Below are positions 52,860 to 60,748 of a DNA stretch of 64,000 bases, one piece after another. The stretch's first letter is position 1; each line of letters opens with the position of its first letter. The DNA lies in the NCBI GenBank assembly GCA_938005545.1, contig CALKXV010000033.1, positions 19,291 through 83,290 of the forward strand, written 5' to 3'. This DNA comes from an uncultured Paracoccaceae bacterium. GTDB taxonomy: Bacteria; Pseudomonadota; Alphaproteobacteria; Rhodobacterales; Rhodobacteraceae. A program made the translations under genes and the position numbers. The notes under the pieces were generated by a model, which was given only the letters and a program-made list of their open reading frames with translations, ran no database searches and had not been told where the DNA came from.

Positions 52860-53605
52860 AGTTACACATGCAAGGCCTGTCCAAATCTTATCACGCCGGT
52901 CACCCGGTCTTGGATGTCCCCGAAGGCACGCTGGGCGAATATGGGCTAGAAGGCCTGATTGGCCCCAATGGTGCCGGTAAATCCACGATGATGGGGCTTT
53001 TGACCCGCCGTATCGCGCCTTCGACCGGTTCGGTCACGCTGGAAGACGGCAAGACAACGCACCGTTTGAACCCGCTTAAATCCCACGACGTTGCACGCCT
53101 TGGCCTTGTCAAAACGAACCAGCGTATTCAGGGCTTCGAAAGCCTGACGATCCGCGACAGTTTACGCCTTGCGGCAACCCCCTTCGGCCAGGAAACCTAT
53201 CGCGGCGTGCTGCGCGATACGACTATGGATGCCGCAATAGAGACTGAAATCGACGCCTATCTCGCCCGATTCAAGTTTGATGACCCCGACGGTTTTGCCA
53301 AATCCGGTGGCGAGAAAAAGCTGCTCGATATTCTGCGGTGCATGATCCTGAAGCCGCGCATGTTGTTGATGGACGAACCAACCGCCGGCCTGCCCGACGA
53401 TGTCACTCAAGAAGTGATGAAACTTGTCGGTGAAAAGGTCAAAGCCAAGGAAATGACAGTTGTGATCGTCGAGCATGATCTGGAACTGATCTGGAAGCAC
53501 TGCAAATACGTGCACTTCCTGTCCGAAGGCGCGATCCTGTTTCATGGCACCCCGAAAGACGTGAAGAAAAACCGCGTCGTCGCTGAAAAATATATGGGGA
53601 TCTGA
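52856..53605 (+). CDS. ABC transporter ATP-binding protein (LivG-like)
   Basis: A 249-residue ATPase with Walker A GPNGAGKSTMMG, Walker B RMLLMDEPTAGL and the switch VIVEHDLELIWKHC. The signature is KSGGEKKLLDILR, a variant of LSGGQ in which the leucine is replaced by lysine and the glutamine by glutamate. It overlaps the LivM-like gene by 4 bases and pairs with the LivF-like ATPase to power import. Confidence 0.92.
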   Translation: MKLHMQGLSKSYHAGHPVLDVPEGTLGEYGLEGLIGPNGAGKSTMMGLLTRRIAPSTGSVTLEDGKTTHRLNPLKSHDVARLGLVKTNQRIQGFESLTIRDSLRLAATPFGQETYRGVLRDTTMDAAIETEIDAYLARFKFDDPDGFAKSGGEKKLLDILRCMILKPRMLLMDEPTAGLPDDVTQEVMKLVGEKVKAKEMTVVIVEHDLELIWKHCKYVHFLSEGAILFHGTPKDVKKNRVVAEKYMGI

Positions 53606-53608
53606 GCG

Positions 53609-54301
53609 ATGTTGGATGTCACAAACCTCTCCTCGGGCTACGGCGACGTCGAAGTTCTGCACGACATCAACTTCAGTGTCGAAAGCGAGATTTTCGCGGT
53701 GCTTGGCGCGAACGGTGCTGGTAAATCGACACTGCTGATGACGCTGGCAAAGCTTTTGCCCTTACGTGGCGGAAGCCTGACGTGGCAGGGCACCGATGTG
53801 ACCCAAACCCGTGCCTATGATCTGACGGCAGCGGGCATCGCCTATGTCCCGCAAGAACACAACGTATTCCCCGATCTGTCGGTCGCCGAAAACCTGTCGC
53901 TTGGCGGGTTGGTGGGCACACGGCCCAAAGACGAACGGCTGGCCGAAGTCTATGATCTCTTCCCCCGCCTGGCGGATCGCAAAAACCAATTCGCCGGGTC
54001 ACTATCTGGCGGCGAAGGTCAGATGCTGGCCGTGGGTCGCGCCCTGATGCAGGACCCCAAGTTGATCCTGTTGGACGAACCTTCGGCCGGTCTGTCACCC
54101 AAATTCGTCGACATCCTATTTGAAAAGATCGCCGACGCCCGCGCCAACCGCGGCGTGTCGATAGTTCTTGCCGAACAGAACGCCGTCAAAACGCTAGAGG
54201 TCGCAGACCGCGTTTTGGTGCTCAGCCTTGGCCAGCAACACCTTCTCGAAGACGCCAAGGCCCTCGATCGTAAACAACTGATGGAGGCGTACCACATCTG
54301 A
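53609..54301 (+). CDS. ABC transporter ATP-binding protein (LivF-like)
   Basis: A 230-residue ATPase with Walker A GANGAGKSTLLMTL, the LivF-type IAYVPQEHNVFPDLSVAENL Q-loop, signature LSGGEGQMLAVGRAL and Walker B LILLDEPSAGLSP. It lies 3 bases after the LivG-like gene and 54 bases before the binding-protein gene. Confidence 0.93.
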   Translation: MLDVTNLSSGYGDVEVLHDINFSVESEIFAVLGANGAGKSTLLMTLAKLLPLRGGSLTWQGTDVTQTRAYDLTAAGIAYVPQEHNVFPDLSVAENLSLGGLVGTRPKDERLAEVYDLFPRLADRKNQFAGSLSGGEGQMLAVGRALMQDPKLILLDEPSAGLSPKFVDILFEKIADARANRGVSIVLAEQNAVKTLEVADRVLVLSLGQQHLLEDAKALDRKQLMEAYHI

Positions 54302-54355
54302 CGTCCGCTCTCATGGGCGTTGAAATCAACCACTAATCTAAAGGGAGGAAAGTCA

Positions 54356-55597
54356 ATGAAAACAGTGACTAAGATTGGAATTGCCCTCGCACTCGCCGTT
54401 TCGGCGGGAAGCGCACAGGCTCAAGACATCAAGGTCGGTCACCTGACCTATCACACAGGCGAATTCGGCGGTTTCGGCGAATTCTTTGACGCCGTCACCG
54501 ACATGTCGCTGGACGTCATCAATGCCGATCCGCCGCTTGGCCGCAAACTGGTCCCGATCCATCAGGATATCGGCACCATCGGCGAAGCCCGCGCGGCGCG
54601 CAAACTGATCGACAGCGACGGCATCGATATTCTGTTGAATGCGGCTCACAACTATATGTCTTATCGCGACTACATGCTGGACAAGCAATCCAGTGACGGC
54701 GGGCCGATCATGCCGTCGGTGCATGGTGGCGCAATCGAAGCTGAATTCGGTGGTAAGGCTGACGAACCTCTCTTCCGGGGCTCGCCCATGGACAGCGCTC
54801 AGGGGTCTGCGGCTTTGCTTTATGCCAAGGATTCCGGCAAGCAAAAGGTTGTGCTGGTCGCCACCGAAGCCGCCGGTTCGCAGCTTCAGAAAAACGCCGC
54901 CGTCGGTGCTGCTGAAAAGCTGGGCATCGAGGTTCTGGAAGTCATCGACATTCAGCCAAACCAGCCCAACTATCGGTCGGTTGTCAGCCGGATCGGCAAT
55001 GCCAATCCTGACGCGGTGATCATCTTCTCGGCCCCCGCTGACGGCGGTGCCTTTGTGAAGAACGCCGCCGAGGCGGGCAACTCGTGGTTCATCGTCGGAA
55101 CGTCGGAATGGCAGGAACCGGGCTTTATCCAAACGGCAACGACAGACGCTGTTTCCAAGCATGAAAGCGTCACGCTTGCGGCGTTCTCGAACGCGGATGG
55201 CCCTGCGTGGGACTACTACAAACCACAGGCCGAAGGCTCGCCTCACGCCGAAAAAATCGGTGATGTGTCGAACTCCTATGCCATCCAGTACTATGACCTT
55301 CTGGTCGCCACAGCACTGGCGATCGAGAAATCGGGCGGCGTCACAAGCGGTGATTGGAGCTCGGCCATGTATGACGTCACAGGCGGCGACGGCGATGTGG
55401 TCTACACCTATGCCGACGGCATCGCAGCCATCCGTGCCGGCAAAGACATCAACTATGACGGTGTGACCGGTTCCATGGAATACACCGACACCGGCGTTGT
55501 TTCGGGTATCTTCGGCATCTTCCGGTGGGCTGATGGCGAAAACCTTGAGCGCGTGACCCTTGTGGACGGCGATCAAGTGCTTGCGCTCGATCAGTAA
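54356..55597 (+). CDS. ABC transporter substrate-binding protein (LivK-like)
   Basis: A 413-residue periplasmic binding protein of the type I fold with signal peptide TKIGIALALAVSAGSAQA. The mature protein starts QDIKVGHLTYHTGEFGGFG and contains the usual DGIDILLNAAHNY and KVVLVATEAAGSQLQKNAA blocks of Leu/Ile/Val-type receptors. GGGAGGAA precedes the ATG at 54356. The ligand cannot be assigned: family members bind amino acids, amides, urea or aromatic acids. Being last in the operon, it may also have its own promoter. Confidence 0.9.
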   Translation: MKTVTKIGIALALAVSAGSAQAQDIKVGHLTYHTGEFGGFGEFFDAVTDMSLDVINADPPLGRKLVPIHQDIGTIGEARAARKLIDSDGIDILLNAAHNYMSYRDYMLDKQSSDGGPIMPSVHGGAIEAEFGGKADEPLFRGSPMDSAQGSAALLYAKDSGKQKVVLVATEAAGSQLQKNAAVGAAEKLGIEVLEVIDIQPNQPNYRSVVSRIGNANPDAVIIFSAPADGGAFVKNAAEAGNSWFIVGTSEWQEPGFIQTATTDAVSKHESVTLAAFSNADGPAWDYYKPQAEGSPHAEKIGDVSNSYAIQYYDLLVATALAIEKSGGVTSGDWSSAMYDVTGGDGDVVYTYADGIAAIRAGKDINYDGVTGSMEYTDTGVVSGIFGIFRWADGENLERVTLVDGDQVLALDQ

Positions 55598-55607
55598 ACA
55601 AAATCCT

Positions 55608-55631
55608 GGTGCATCCCTGAAGGGGTGCACC
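55608..55631 (+). terminator. Hairpin after the ABC importer operon
   Basis: GGTGCATCCC-TGAA-GGGGTGCACC forms a 10-bp stem with one G-U pair. The T-run is poor (CCCTTTCTCTT further on). ATCCTG lies directly beside the left arm, which also resembles a relaxase nick core, so an oriT role cannot be excluded. Confidence 0.6.
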
Positions 55632-55905
55632 GCCCCCTGCCCTTTCTCTTAAATTGTTAGTCTGACGCAACTTGGCAGCCGTCAAAATTGCGCATCACGC
55701 CACACATTTCGCGCCTCGAGGCGCTGCCCAAGCCTCTGTAATCTTTTGGCTTTTGGATGAAATCGGAAAAGATGCCAAATGGTGCGCTTCGCCGGAGAAA
55801 GTTCGAACTCTTTGTTCGACGCTCTGGACGAATGGGAGCGCCATCTTCGTGCAATTGAGACTTCCGCCAACACCGTAACTCAGGACAATGATCCGAGGTG
55901 TGGCG
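55632..55905. other. Junction region between chromosome and mobilizable element; candidate oriT region
   Basis: About 270 bases without a gene, between the importer operon and mobC. It holds a perfect 14-bp palindrome GCGCCTCGAGGCGC (55711-55724). Origins of transfer usually lie next to mobC/relaxase genes, so this is the natural place to look, but no nick site can be named with confidence. Confidence 0.4.
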
Positions 55906-56310
55906 ATGAGCATTTCGGAACGTAATTTCAATGCGGTAGCAGCCGCCCAACCCCCAAGAAAGCGTGAAGCGCCGTTTTCTCTGCGCTTGAGCTTCGATGA
56001 GAAAGCCGCATTGCGTGATCTGGCCGGGGATATGCCTCTTGGCGGGTATATTAAGGCTGTTCTCAAAGAAGCCATCGATCAGGGCAAGACTGTCTCTCCC
56101 AAACCGGATTCACAAGCTGTGGGCCGAGCGCTTGGCCAACTTGGCAAAAGCCGCCTGTCACAGAATCTCAATCAGCTCGCAAAATCCGTCAATATGGGCG
56201 CATTGCCGGTCACGCCAGAAACGGAAAGCGAGATCAAAGATGCCTGCCGCGCTGTGCAGGACATGCGCGATGCGTTGATGGCTGCCCTTAGTGATGGGGG
56301 CAGTCCATGA
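55906..56310 (+). CDS. mobC: MobC-like relaxosome accessory protein
   Basis: A 134-residue protein with the MobC pattern: a ribbon-helix-helix-like start (APFSLRLSFDEKAALRDLAGDMPLGGYIKAVL) followed by LGQLGKSRLSQNLNQLAKSVNMGALPVT. MobC proteins bind near oriT and help the relaxase open the DNA. The gene overlaps the relaxase gene by 4 bases. ATG 55906 follows GAGGTG; an ATG at 55888 is an alternative. Confidence 0.82.
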   Translation: MSISERNFNAVAAAQPPRKREAPFSLRLSFDEKAALRDLAGDMPLGGYIKAVLKEAIDQGKTVSPKPDSQAVGRALGQLGKSRLSQNLNQLAKSVNMGALPVTPETESEIKDACRAVQDMRDALMAALSDGGSP

Positions 56311-57665
56311 TCTTGAAAGCCAAAGAACGCGGCAATGCCCCTCAACTTGCGCAATATCTCATGTCGATGCGCGACAATGAGCATGTTGAGCTGCATGAGC
56401 TGCGCGGTTTTGTCAGTGATGATTTGGATGCGGCCTTCAAAGAAGCCGAAGCCATCGCCTCACAAACCAAGTGCAAAAACCATCTCTTCTCGATGAGCCT
56501 GAACCCGCCCGAAGGCGCGCATGTCAGCCGTGAAGATTTTGAGCGCGCCGTTGATCAAATCGAAGGCAAGCTCGGTCTGGATGATCATGCGCGCGCTCTA
56601 GTCTTTCATGAGAAAGATGGCCGTAGGCACGCCCATGCCGTCTGGAGCCGCATCGATAGTGACGAGATGCGCGCCAAAAACATGAGCTTTTACAAGCAAA
56701 AACTCATGGATGTTTCCCGCGATCTGTATCTGGAACATGGCTGGGACATGCCAAAAGGCATGGTTGATCGCTCCATGCGCAATCCACTCAATTTTTCTCG
56801 CGCTGAATGGCAGCAAGCCAATCGATCCAAACAAGACCCCAAGATGATCAAGGCGGCGTTTCAGGAATGCTGGAAGAACTCTGATGGTAGTGATGCGCTT
56901 AAGGCATCCCTTGAAGAAAAAGGGTTCTTCCTTGCCAAAGGTGATCGTCGCGGCGTTGTCGCCGTTGATGTGCGCGGCGAGACTTATTCTCTGTCACGCT
57001 GGGCGGGGGTGAAAGCCAAAGACGTGCGCGAGCGCATCCCCGATGCTGAGTTCCTATCTTCTGTTCAAGATACCAAAGCGCATATCGCCTTGCGCATGAC
57101 CGACCAACTCAAGGGTTATCTTAAAGAGGTTGATGCCGGATATCGCCGTGCATCGCCTGCGCTGGAGATGAAACGCCAGCAATTGCAAGCACGCCATGGT
57201 GAAGAGCGCAAAGCCGAAACCCAGCGTATCGCGCAGCGCGAGCAACGCGAGATGCAGACCCGTGCCAGCCGTTTGCCGAAAGGCTTTAGCGGCATCTGGA
57301 GCCGCATCACGGGCAAGCTGTCCAAGATCAAATCACAAAACGAGATGGAGGCGCTGCAATCCTGGCAGCGTGATCGCGCTGAAAAAGATCGCCTCATCCA
57401 ACGCCAGCTTGATGAGCGCCAGCGTCTTCAACAGCAAATCAAGAAGATGCGCGAAACCCGCGCCCAGGAAGTCGCGCAAATCAGATCAGAGATTGCGGCC
57501 TATATTGCCATGAAGCGCGGTGATGTGCCGAGCCTGAACAAACGCGCCCAATCCAATGAACAAGCCAAGAGCAATATGCGCAGGCGTGAGCGCCAAAGCG
57601 CAGATCGCCAAAGAAAGCGCGAGCGCACCCGTTCTCGCGGCGATGATCTTGGCCGTGAACGTTAA
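56307..57665 (+). CDS. mobA: Relaxase (mobilization nuclease)
   Basis: A 452-residue protein. The first 120 residues carry a relaxase domain: LAQYLMS contains a candidate nucleophile Y17, and HEKDGRRHAHAVWSRID supplies the histidine triad (H101, H108, H110) that holds the metal for single-strand nicking at oriT. The C-terminal part (about 280-450) is a long basic coiled coil rich in arginine and glutamine. It lacks a visible helicase or primase domain, so transfer would rely on the conjugation machinery of another element. Confidence 0.82.
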   Translation: MILKAKERGNAPQLAQYLMSMRDNEHVELHELRGFVSDDLDAAFKEAEAIASQTKCKNHLFSMSLNPPEGAHVSREDFERAVDQIEGKLGLDDHARALVFHEKDGRRHAHAVWSRIDSDEMRAKNMSFYKQKLMDVSRDLYLEHGWDMPKGMVDRSMRNPLNFSRAEWQQANRSKQDPKMIKAAFQECWKNSDGSDALKASLEEKGFFLAKGDRRGVVAVDVRGETYSLSRWAGVKAKDVRERIPDAEFLSSVQDTKAHIALRMTDQLKGYLKEVDAGYRRASPALEMKRQQLQARHGEERKAETQRIAQREQREMQTRASRLPKGFSGIWSRITGKLSKIKSQNEMEALQSWQRDRAEKDRLIQRQLDERQRLQQQIKKMRETRAQEVAQIRSEIAAYIAMKRGDVPSLNKRAQSNEQAKSNMRRRERQSADRQRKRERTRSRGDDLGRER

Positions 57666-57685
57666 CCTAAAGAAAGGAGGTCGCT

Positions 57686-57898
57686 ATGCGACACACCACA
57701 CGAAAAACATTTATGCTGAATCTTGATGAGGCGCATGCCTCTAAGCTGGATGATCTGAGGCAGCATTTTCATTTGGCCGCCGATGACACCATTCGGCTTG
57801 CCATCCGTCTCACCCATGCAAGGATGAGCAAGCCCGATGTGCTGGTGCCGGAGTTCAAGCCCCATGGAAGATGGGACTATGACTTCGATAGTGAATGA
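57686..57898 (+). CDS. Small protein of the mobilization operon
   Basis: A 70-residue protein starting MRHTTRKTFMLNLDEAHASKLDDLRQHF, with a pattern like a ribbon-helix-helix or similar small DNA-binding fold (DDTIRLAIRLTHARM) and an acidic C-terminus. AAGGAGG gives an ideal ribosome-binding site. It lies 20 bases after the relaxase gene and is followed by a terminator, so it closes the operon. It may regulate the mob genes. Confidence 0.7.
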   Translation: MRHTTRKTFMLNLDEAHASKLDDLRQHFHLAADDTIRLAIRLTHARMSKPDVLVPEFKPHGRWDYDFDSE

Positions 57899-57900
57899 AA

Positions 57901-57928
57901 AAGGCCGCCCAGTTGGCGGCCCTTTTCA
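57901..57928 (+). terminator. Rho-independent terminator of the mob operon
   Basis: GGCCGCC-CAGTT-GGCGGCC forms a 7-bp stem followed by CTTTT, directly after the stop of the small gene. Confidence 0.85.
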
Positions 57929-57945
57929 TTAGAGATTTTGAGCGC

Positions 57946-58062
57946 TTAGCCTGACAGAGCTGCTCCAGCCCACATGCCTGCCGCGATGGTCGTAGTTGTT
58001 GAGCATAGTGCTCGTATTGCAGTTTTCGTCCATTCGTTAGTCTTTGGCATATCTGTTTCCAT
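57946..58062 (-). CDS. Small single-span membrane peptide
   Basis: A 38-residue ORF starting METDMPKTNEWTKTAIRAL with GGAGG placed 6 bases before the ATG, and a C-terminal hydrophobic stretch (TTTTIAAGMWAGAALSG). The same frame is open to an ATG at 58161, which would add a second hydrophobic segment (FSLTFMILVIMACV) but has a poorer ribosome-binding site. Function unknown. Confidence 0.5.
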   Translation of the reverse strand: METDMPKTNEWTKTAIRALCSTTTTIAAGMWAGAALSG

Positions 58063-58260
58063 GTGTGCCTCCTTTTCCTTAGCGGTGAATAGTCGTTCGT
58101 TTACGCATGCCATGATCACAAGGATCATGAAGGTTAGTGAGAAGCCACCGAGACAGAACATGTAGCCCTGAATTAGTCCTGTTAAGCCTGACGCTGTCAG
58201 GCAAAACGCTCATAAATGATATATAGTGGTTTTTTCGCAAAATTGAAGGGGCAACGGTTT

Positions 58261-58767
58261 TTAGGCACATCGATAGATAATCCGCTGCCCTGCGATCTGT
58301 GTTTCTGCATAGTCCATGCTCAGATCGCGTGCGATAGCATCCAGATCAATGTAGCAAGTAAGCTGATCTGGGATATCGCCGAACAAACCTTCATCGACAA
58401 ACTGCTCTGCCAGCGCTTTCATTGTGTCCAGATGATAGATATCGACTTCAAAATCGTCTGGATCGACCGCATCAGGATCAAAGCTGTAGCAGCACTCACC
58501 AACCGCCAGAATGAAGCGTCTCTTCTGGTCTTCGTCCCATTCATCCACCACTTCCATGAACTTTAGAATGTTGGCCTGATTGATCCCCCATGTCTTCGCC
58601 AGATCGCAATCAATATGCTCGCCGTCAATGAACTCGACTTCGAATTCTTCAACGGGCTCGCCGTAGTCGTTCGTGATTGCCCTGATCTTGTTTGAATAGG
58701 TCTCTGCGTTGTCAAAATAGAACCCTGTTGCTGCCAAATCGTATGGCTGTGCGTAGAACTGCGTCAT
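58261..58767 (-). CDS. ardA: Antirestriction protein ArdA
   Basis: A 168-residue, strongly acidic protein of the ArdA family, DNA mimics that bind and inhibit type I restriction enzymes and so protect incoming mobile DNA. Family blocks include YDLAATGFYFDNAETYSNKI near the start, CDLAKTWGINQANI, and a late YIDLDAIARDLSMDY. GGAG lies 5-8 bases before the ATG at 58767. The extra upstream part of the track ORF is not protein-like. Its location on a mobilizable element next to a methyltransferase fits the usual role. Confidence 0.92.
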   Translation of the reverse strand: MTQFYAQPYDLAATGFYFDNAETYSNKIRAITNDYGEPVEEFEVEFIDGEHIDCDLAKTWGINQANILKFMEVVDEWDEDQKRRFILAVGECCYSFDPDAVDPDDFEVDIYHLDTMKALAEQFVDEGLFGDIPDQLTCYIDLDAIARDLSMDYAETQIAGQRIIYRCA

Positions 58768-59148
58768 CTTTTTCTCCTTGTCTGATTGGTTGCGCATGCA
58801 ACCGATCTGCCCCTCTGGCGAAGAGAGGGGGTGCAAGGAGCAAAGGCGTGCCAGCGGGACCAGAGCCACGCGCAAGCTGCAATGCAATGAAGTGAGCATG
58901 GCGAGGACCCACCCTTTGATCCGCGCCGGGGGCATCAGCCCCAAGCCTTAAATTTTATCGAAATGACCAATGTGCAGCCTCTTGGCTGCGCTTTTGTTTT
59001 CAAACCAGTGAGACGTGTCTCATTGATCCGCCTTGGATGTCAGCGTTAGCCGCCGATCCATGCGGTGCCTTCTAACCCCAATGATTGTGTGTGTCCGGGG
59101 CCGAAAGGCACCGATGGTCGGGGCCTCCTTGAAACAAAGGAGAATACG
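58768..59148. ncRNA. Hairpin-dense non-coding region upstream of ardA
   Basis: No supported gene lies in these 380 bases. Four stem-loops are packed into the first 220: GGTTGC-GCAT-GCAACC (58788-58803), CCCCTCT...AGAGGGG (58810-58830), GGGGC-ATCA-GCCCC (58929-58942) and GCAGCC-TCTT-GGCTGC with a T-rich tail (58974-59000). This could be a structured RNA on the plus strand, or a folded single-stranded-DNA promoter for ardA. Confidence 0.4.
58974..59000 (+). terminator. Orphan plus-strand terminator
   Basis: GCAGCC-TCTT-GGCTGC is followed by GCTTTTGTTTT. No plus-strand gene lies directly upstream, so it suggests a short untranslated transcript from between 58.77 and 58.97 kb. Confidence 0.65.
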
Positions 59149-59328
59149 ATGAAACTCATCACACGACATGAAGCACAAAAACTTGGCCTAGAGGAACTGC
59201 ACGGCCTGTTCCGCGAAGCATTCAACGCGGTGGCCACGGCCCCGCGCGGATCACAGGATCGACGCAATGCGCTGAATTCAATGGAAGCAATAGAGCATGA
59301 ACTAAACGCTCGTGGCCCATGCCGTTAG
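59149..59328 (+). CDS. Small hypothetical protein (59 residues)
   Basis: The ORF MKLITRHEAQKLGLEELHGLFREAFNAV... encodes a charged helical protein with an excellent ribosome-binding site (AAAGGAG). It carries no membrane segment or cysteine pair, apart from one cysteine near the end. Small proteins of this kind are common on mobilizable elements. I know no function. Confidence 0.65.
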   Translation: MKLITRHEAQKLGLEELHGLFREAFNAVATAPRGSQDRRNALNSMEAIEHELNARGPCR

Positions 59329-59494
59329 CACCAAAGGCTGGCCGTCTTGGTCAGCCGTTTTCTTTCATTTTCGAATCAATTTCGAGGGGGCCACAAAGGT
59401 CTTCTTCGGGCGCGGCCAGGAATAGCCAGGTAGTTTCAAAGCCTTAGCCAAGGGCCTTGCGCTGATTCTATGTTTCGATTCATATACTTAAGAA

Positions 59495-60748
59495 ATGGCA
59501 GGGTTTACCTGCATGATACGGGTAATCAATATGAATGATCTCAGCCCCGATTTGGGCCTCAAATCCGGATTCTCAAAACGCTTTATTGAAGCCGCGCGGG
59601 ATCAAGCCCGCGTCAAAGGTCTAACCCATGAGTTCTACCGTTACCCAGCGCGGTTCTCGCCAAGCTTTGTGCGCGGCGCGATTGAAGCTTTTTCCAACCC
59701 CGGTGATTGGGTGGTTGATCCATTCGCGGGCGGAGGCACAACGCTCGTTGAAGCCATGGCCATGGGCCGAAACGCTCTTGGCATTGATATCAGCTCGCTC
59801 TCGTCTTTCTTGTGCGAAGCCAAGACACAAATCATGGATGACCAAGATATCAGTGCCTATCGGCGCTGGATGGAATGCATTGAGACCACTATCAATATGC
59901 ACAGCCCTAGTGAACGCCATGATGGCTATGCTGATGCAGGCTACTACCGCAATCTCGACGGCCCTGAGTTTTGGCGGCTACGCAAGGCGATTGAACAAGC
60001 ATTGAGCTCTGTGGAACGCCTGCGTCGAAAGCGTAGTGGCATCCTGGCGCGCTGCGTCGTTCTTCGGACGTCCCAATGGGCATTAGACTCCCGCAAGACC
60101 CGCCCCAGCGTCACGGCGTTTAAAGCGCAGATGCATAAGCAAGCAGGCATCATGCTAGGTGCAGCTCTCGAATTTCGGGATCAGATCAACAGCCTTGATC
60201 TGCAAAGCCCGCCAAAGGCCATCAGCCTAAACAGGACGACCGCTGGCGCAGAAAATGAAAAAGCCGTGGCTCAAGCGTGCCCGCCTAAGCTGATCGTCAC
60301 CTCGCCACCGTATCCGGGTATCCATGTCCTGTATCATCGCTGGCAAGTGGATGGACGCAAGGAAGCCCCCGCACCGTTCTGGATTGCAGGCAAACTCGAT
60401 GGGGCAGGATCAAGTCACTACACGTTGGGGGATCGCAAAAACCCAGGCTTGCAATCCTATTTCGACAACCTCAAAGCCACATTTAGTTCGGTGGCGGCCA
60501 TGGCCGATGAAGATACGACCATTGTGCAGATGGTCGCTTTTTCTAAACCTGAATGGCAACTTCCTAAGTATTTAGAAGTCATGGAAGAATGCGGTCTGGA
60601 GGAGCATCGCCCGTGGGACATGCCAATTGAAGAGGAAGATGGGCGACTTTGGCGCAATGTACCTAACCGCCGCTGGCATGCTCATCAGAAGTCTCGCGCG
60701 CCAGGAGCGCGTGAGGTTGTTCTTATTCATAGAAAGGGCCGCGCCTAA
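59495..60748 (+). CDS. DNA methyltransferase (N4-cytosine/N6-adenine type)
   Basis: A protein of about 417 residues with SAM-binding motif VVDPFAGGGTTLVEAM (near residue 74) and catalytic motif IVTSPPYPGIHVLYHRW (near residue 266). TSPPY is typical of N4-cytosine enzymes, though N6-adenine activity is possible. The region between the motifs (about 110-260) probably recognises the target sequence. There is no adjacent recognisable restriction endonuclease. Instead its 3' end meets the GHKL ATPase gene with a 4-base convergent overlap. Starts at 59495, 59513 and 59531 are all possible. Confidence 0.85.
   Translation: MAGFTCMIRVINMNDLSPDLGLKSGFSKRFIEAARDQARVKGLTHEFYRYPARFSPSFVRGAIEAFSNPGDWVVDPFAGGGTTLVEAMAMGRNALGIDISSLSSFLCEAKTQIMDDQDISAYRRWMECIETTINMHSPSERHDGYADAGYYRNLDGPEFWRLRKAIEQALSSVERLRRKRSGILARCVVLRTSQWALDSRKTRPSVTAFKAQMHKQAGIMLGAALEFRDQINSLDLQSPPKAISLNRTTAGAENEKAVAQACPPKLIVTSPPYPGIHVLYHRWQVDGRKEAPAPFWIAGKLDGAGSSHYTLGDRKNPGLQSYFDNLKATFSSVAAMADEDTTIVQMVAFSKPEWQLPKYLEVMEECGLEEHRPWDMPIEEEDGRLWRNVPNRRWHAHQKSRAPGAREVVLIHRKGRA

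Noticed and set aside
54353-55630. Minus-strand ORF of 425 codons opposite the LivK-like gene
   Set aside because: Long only because the plus-strand codon bias avoids stops. No family resemblance.
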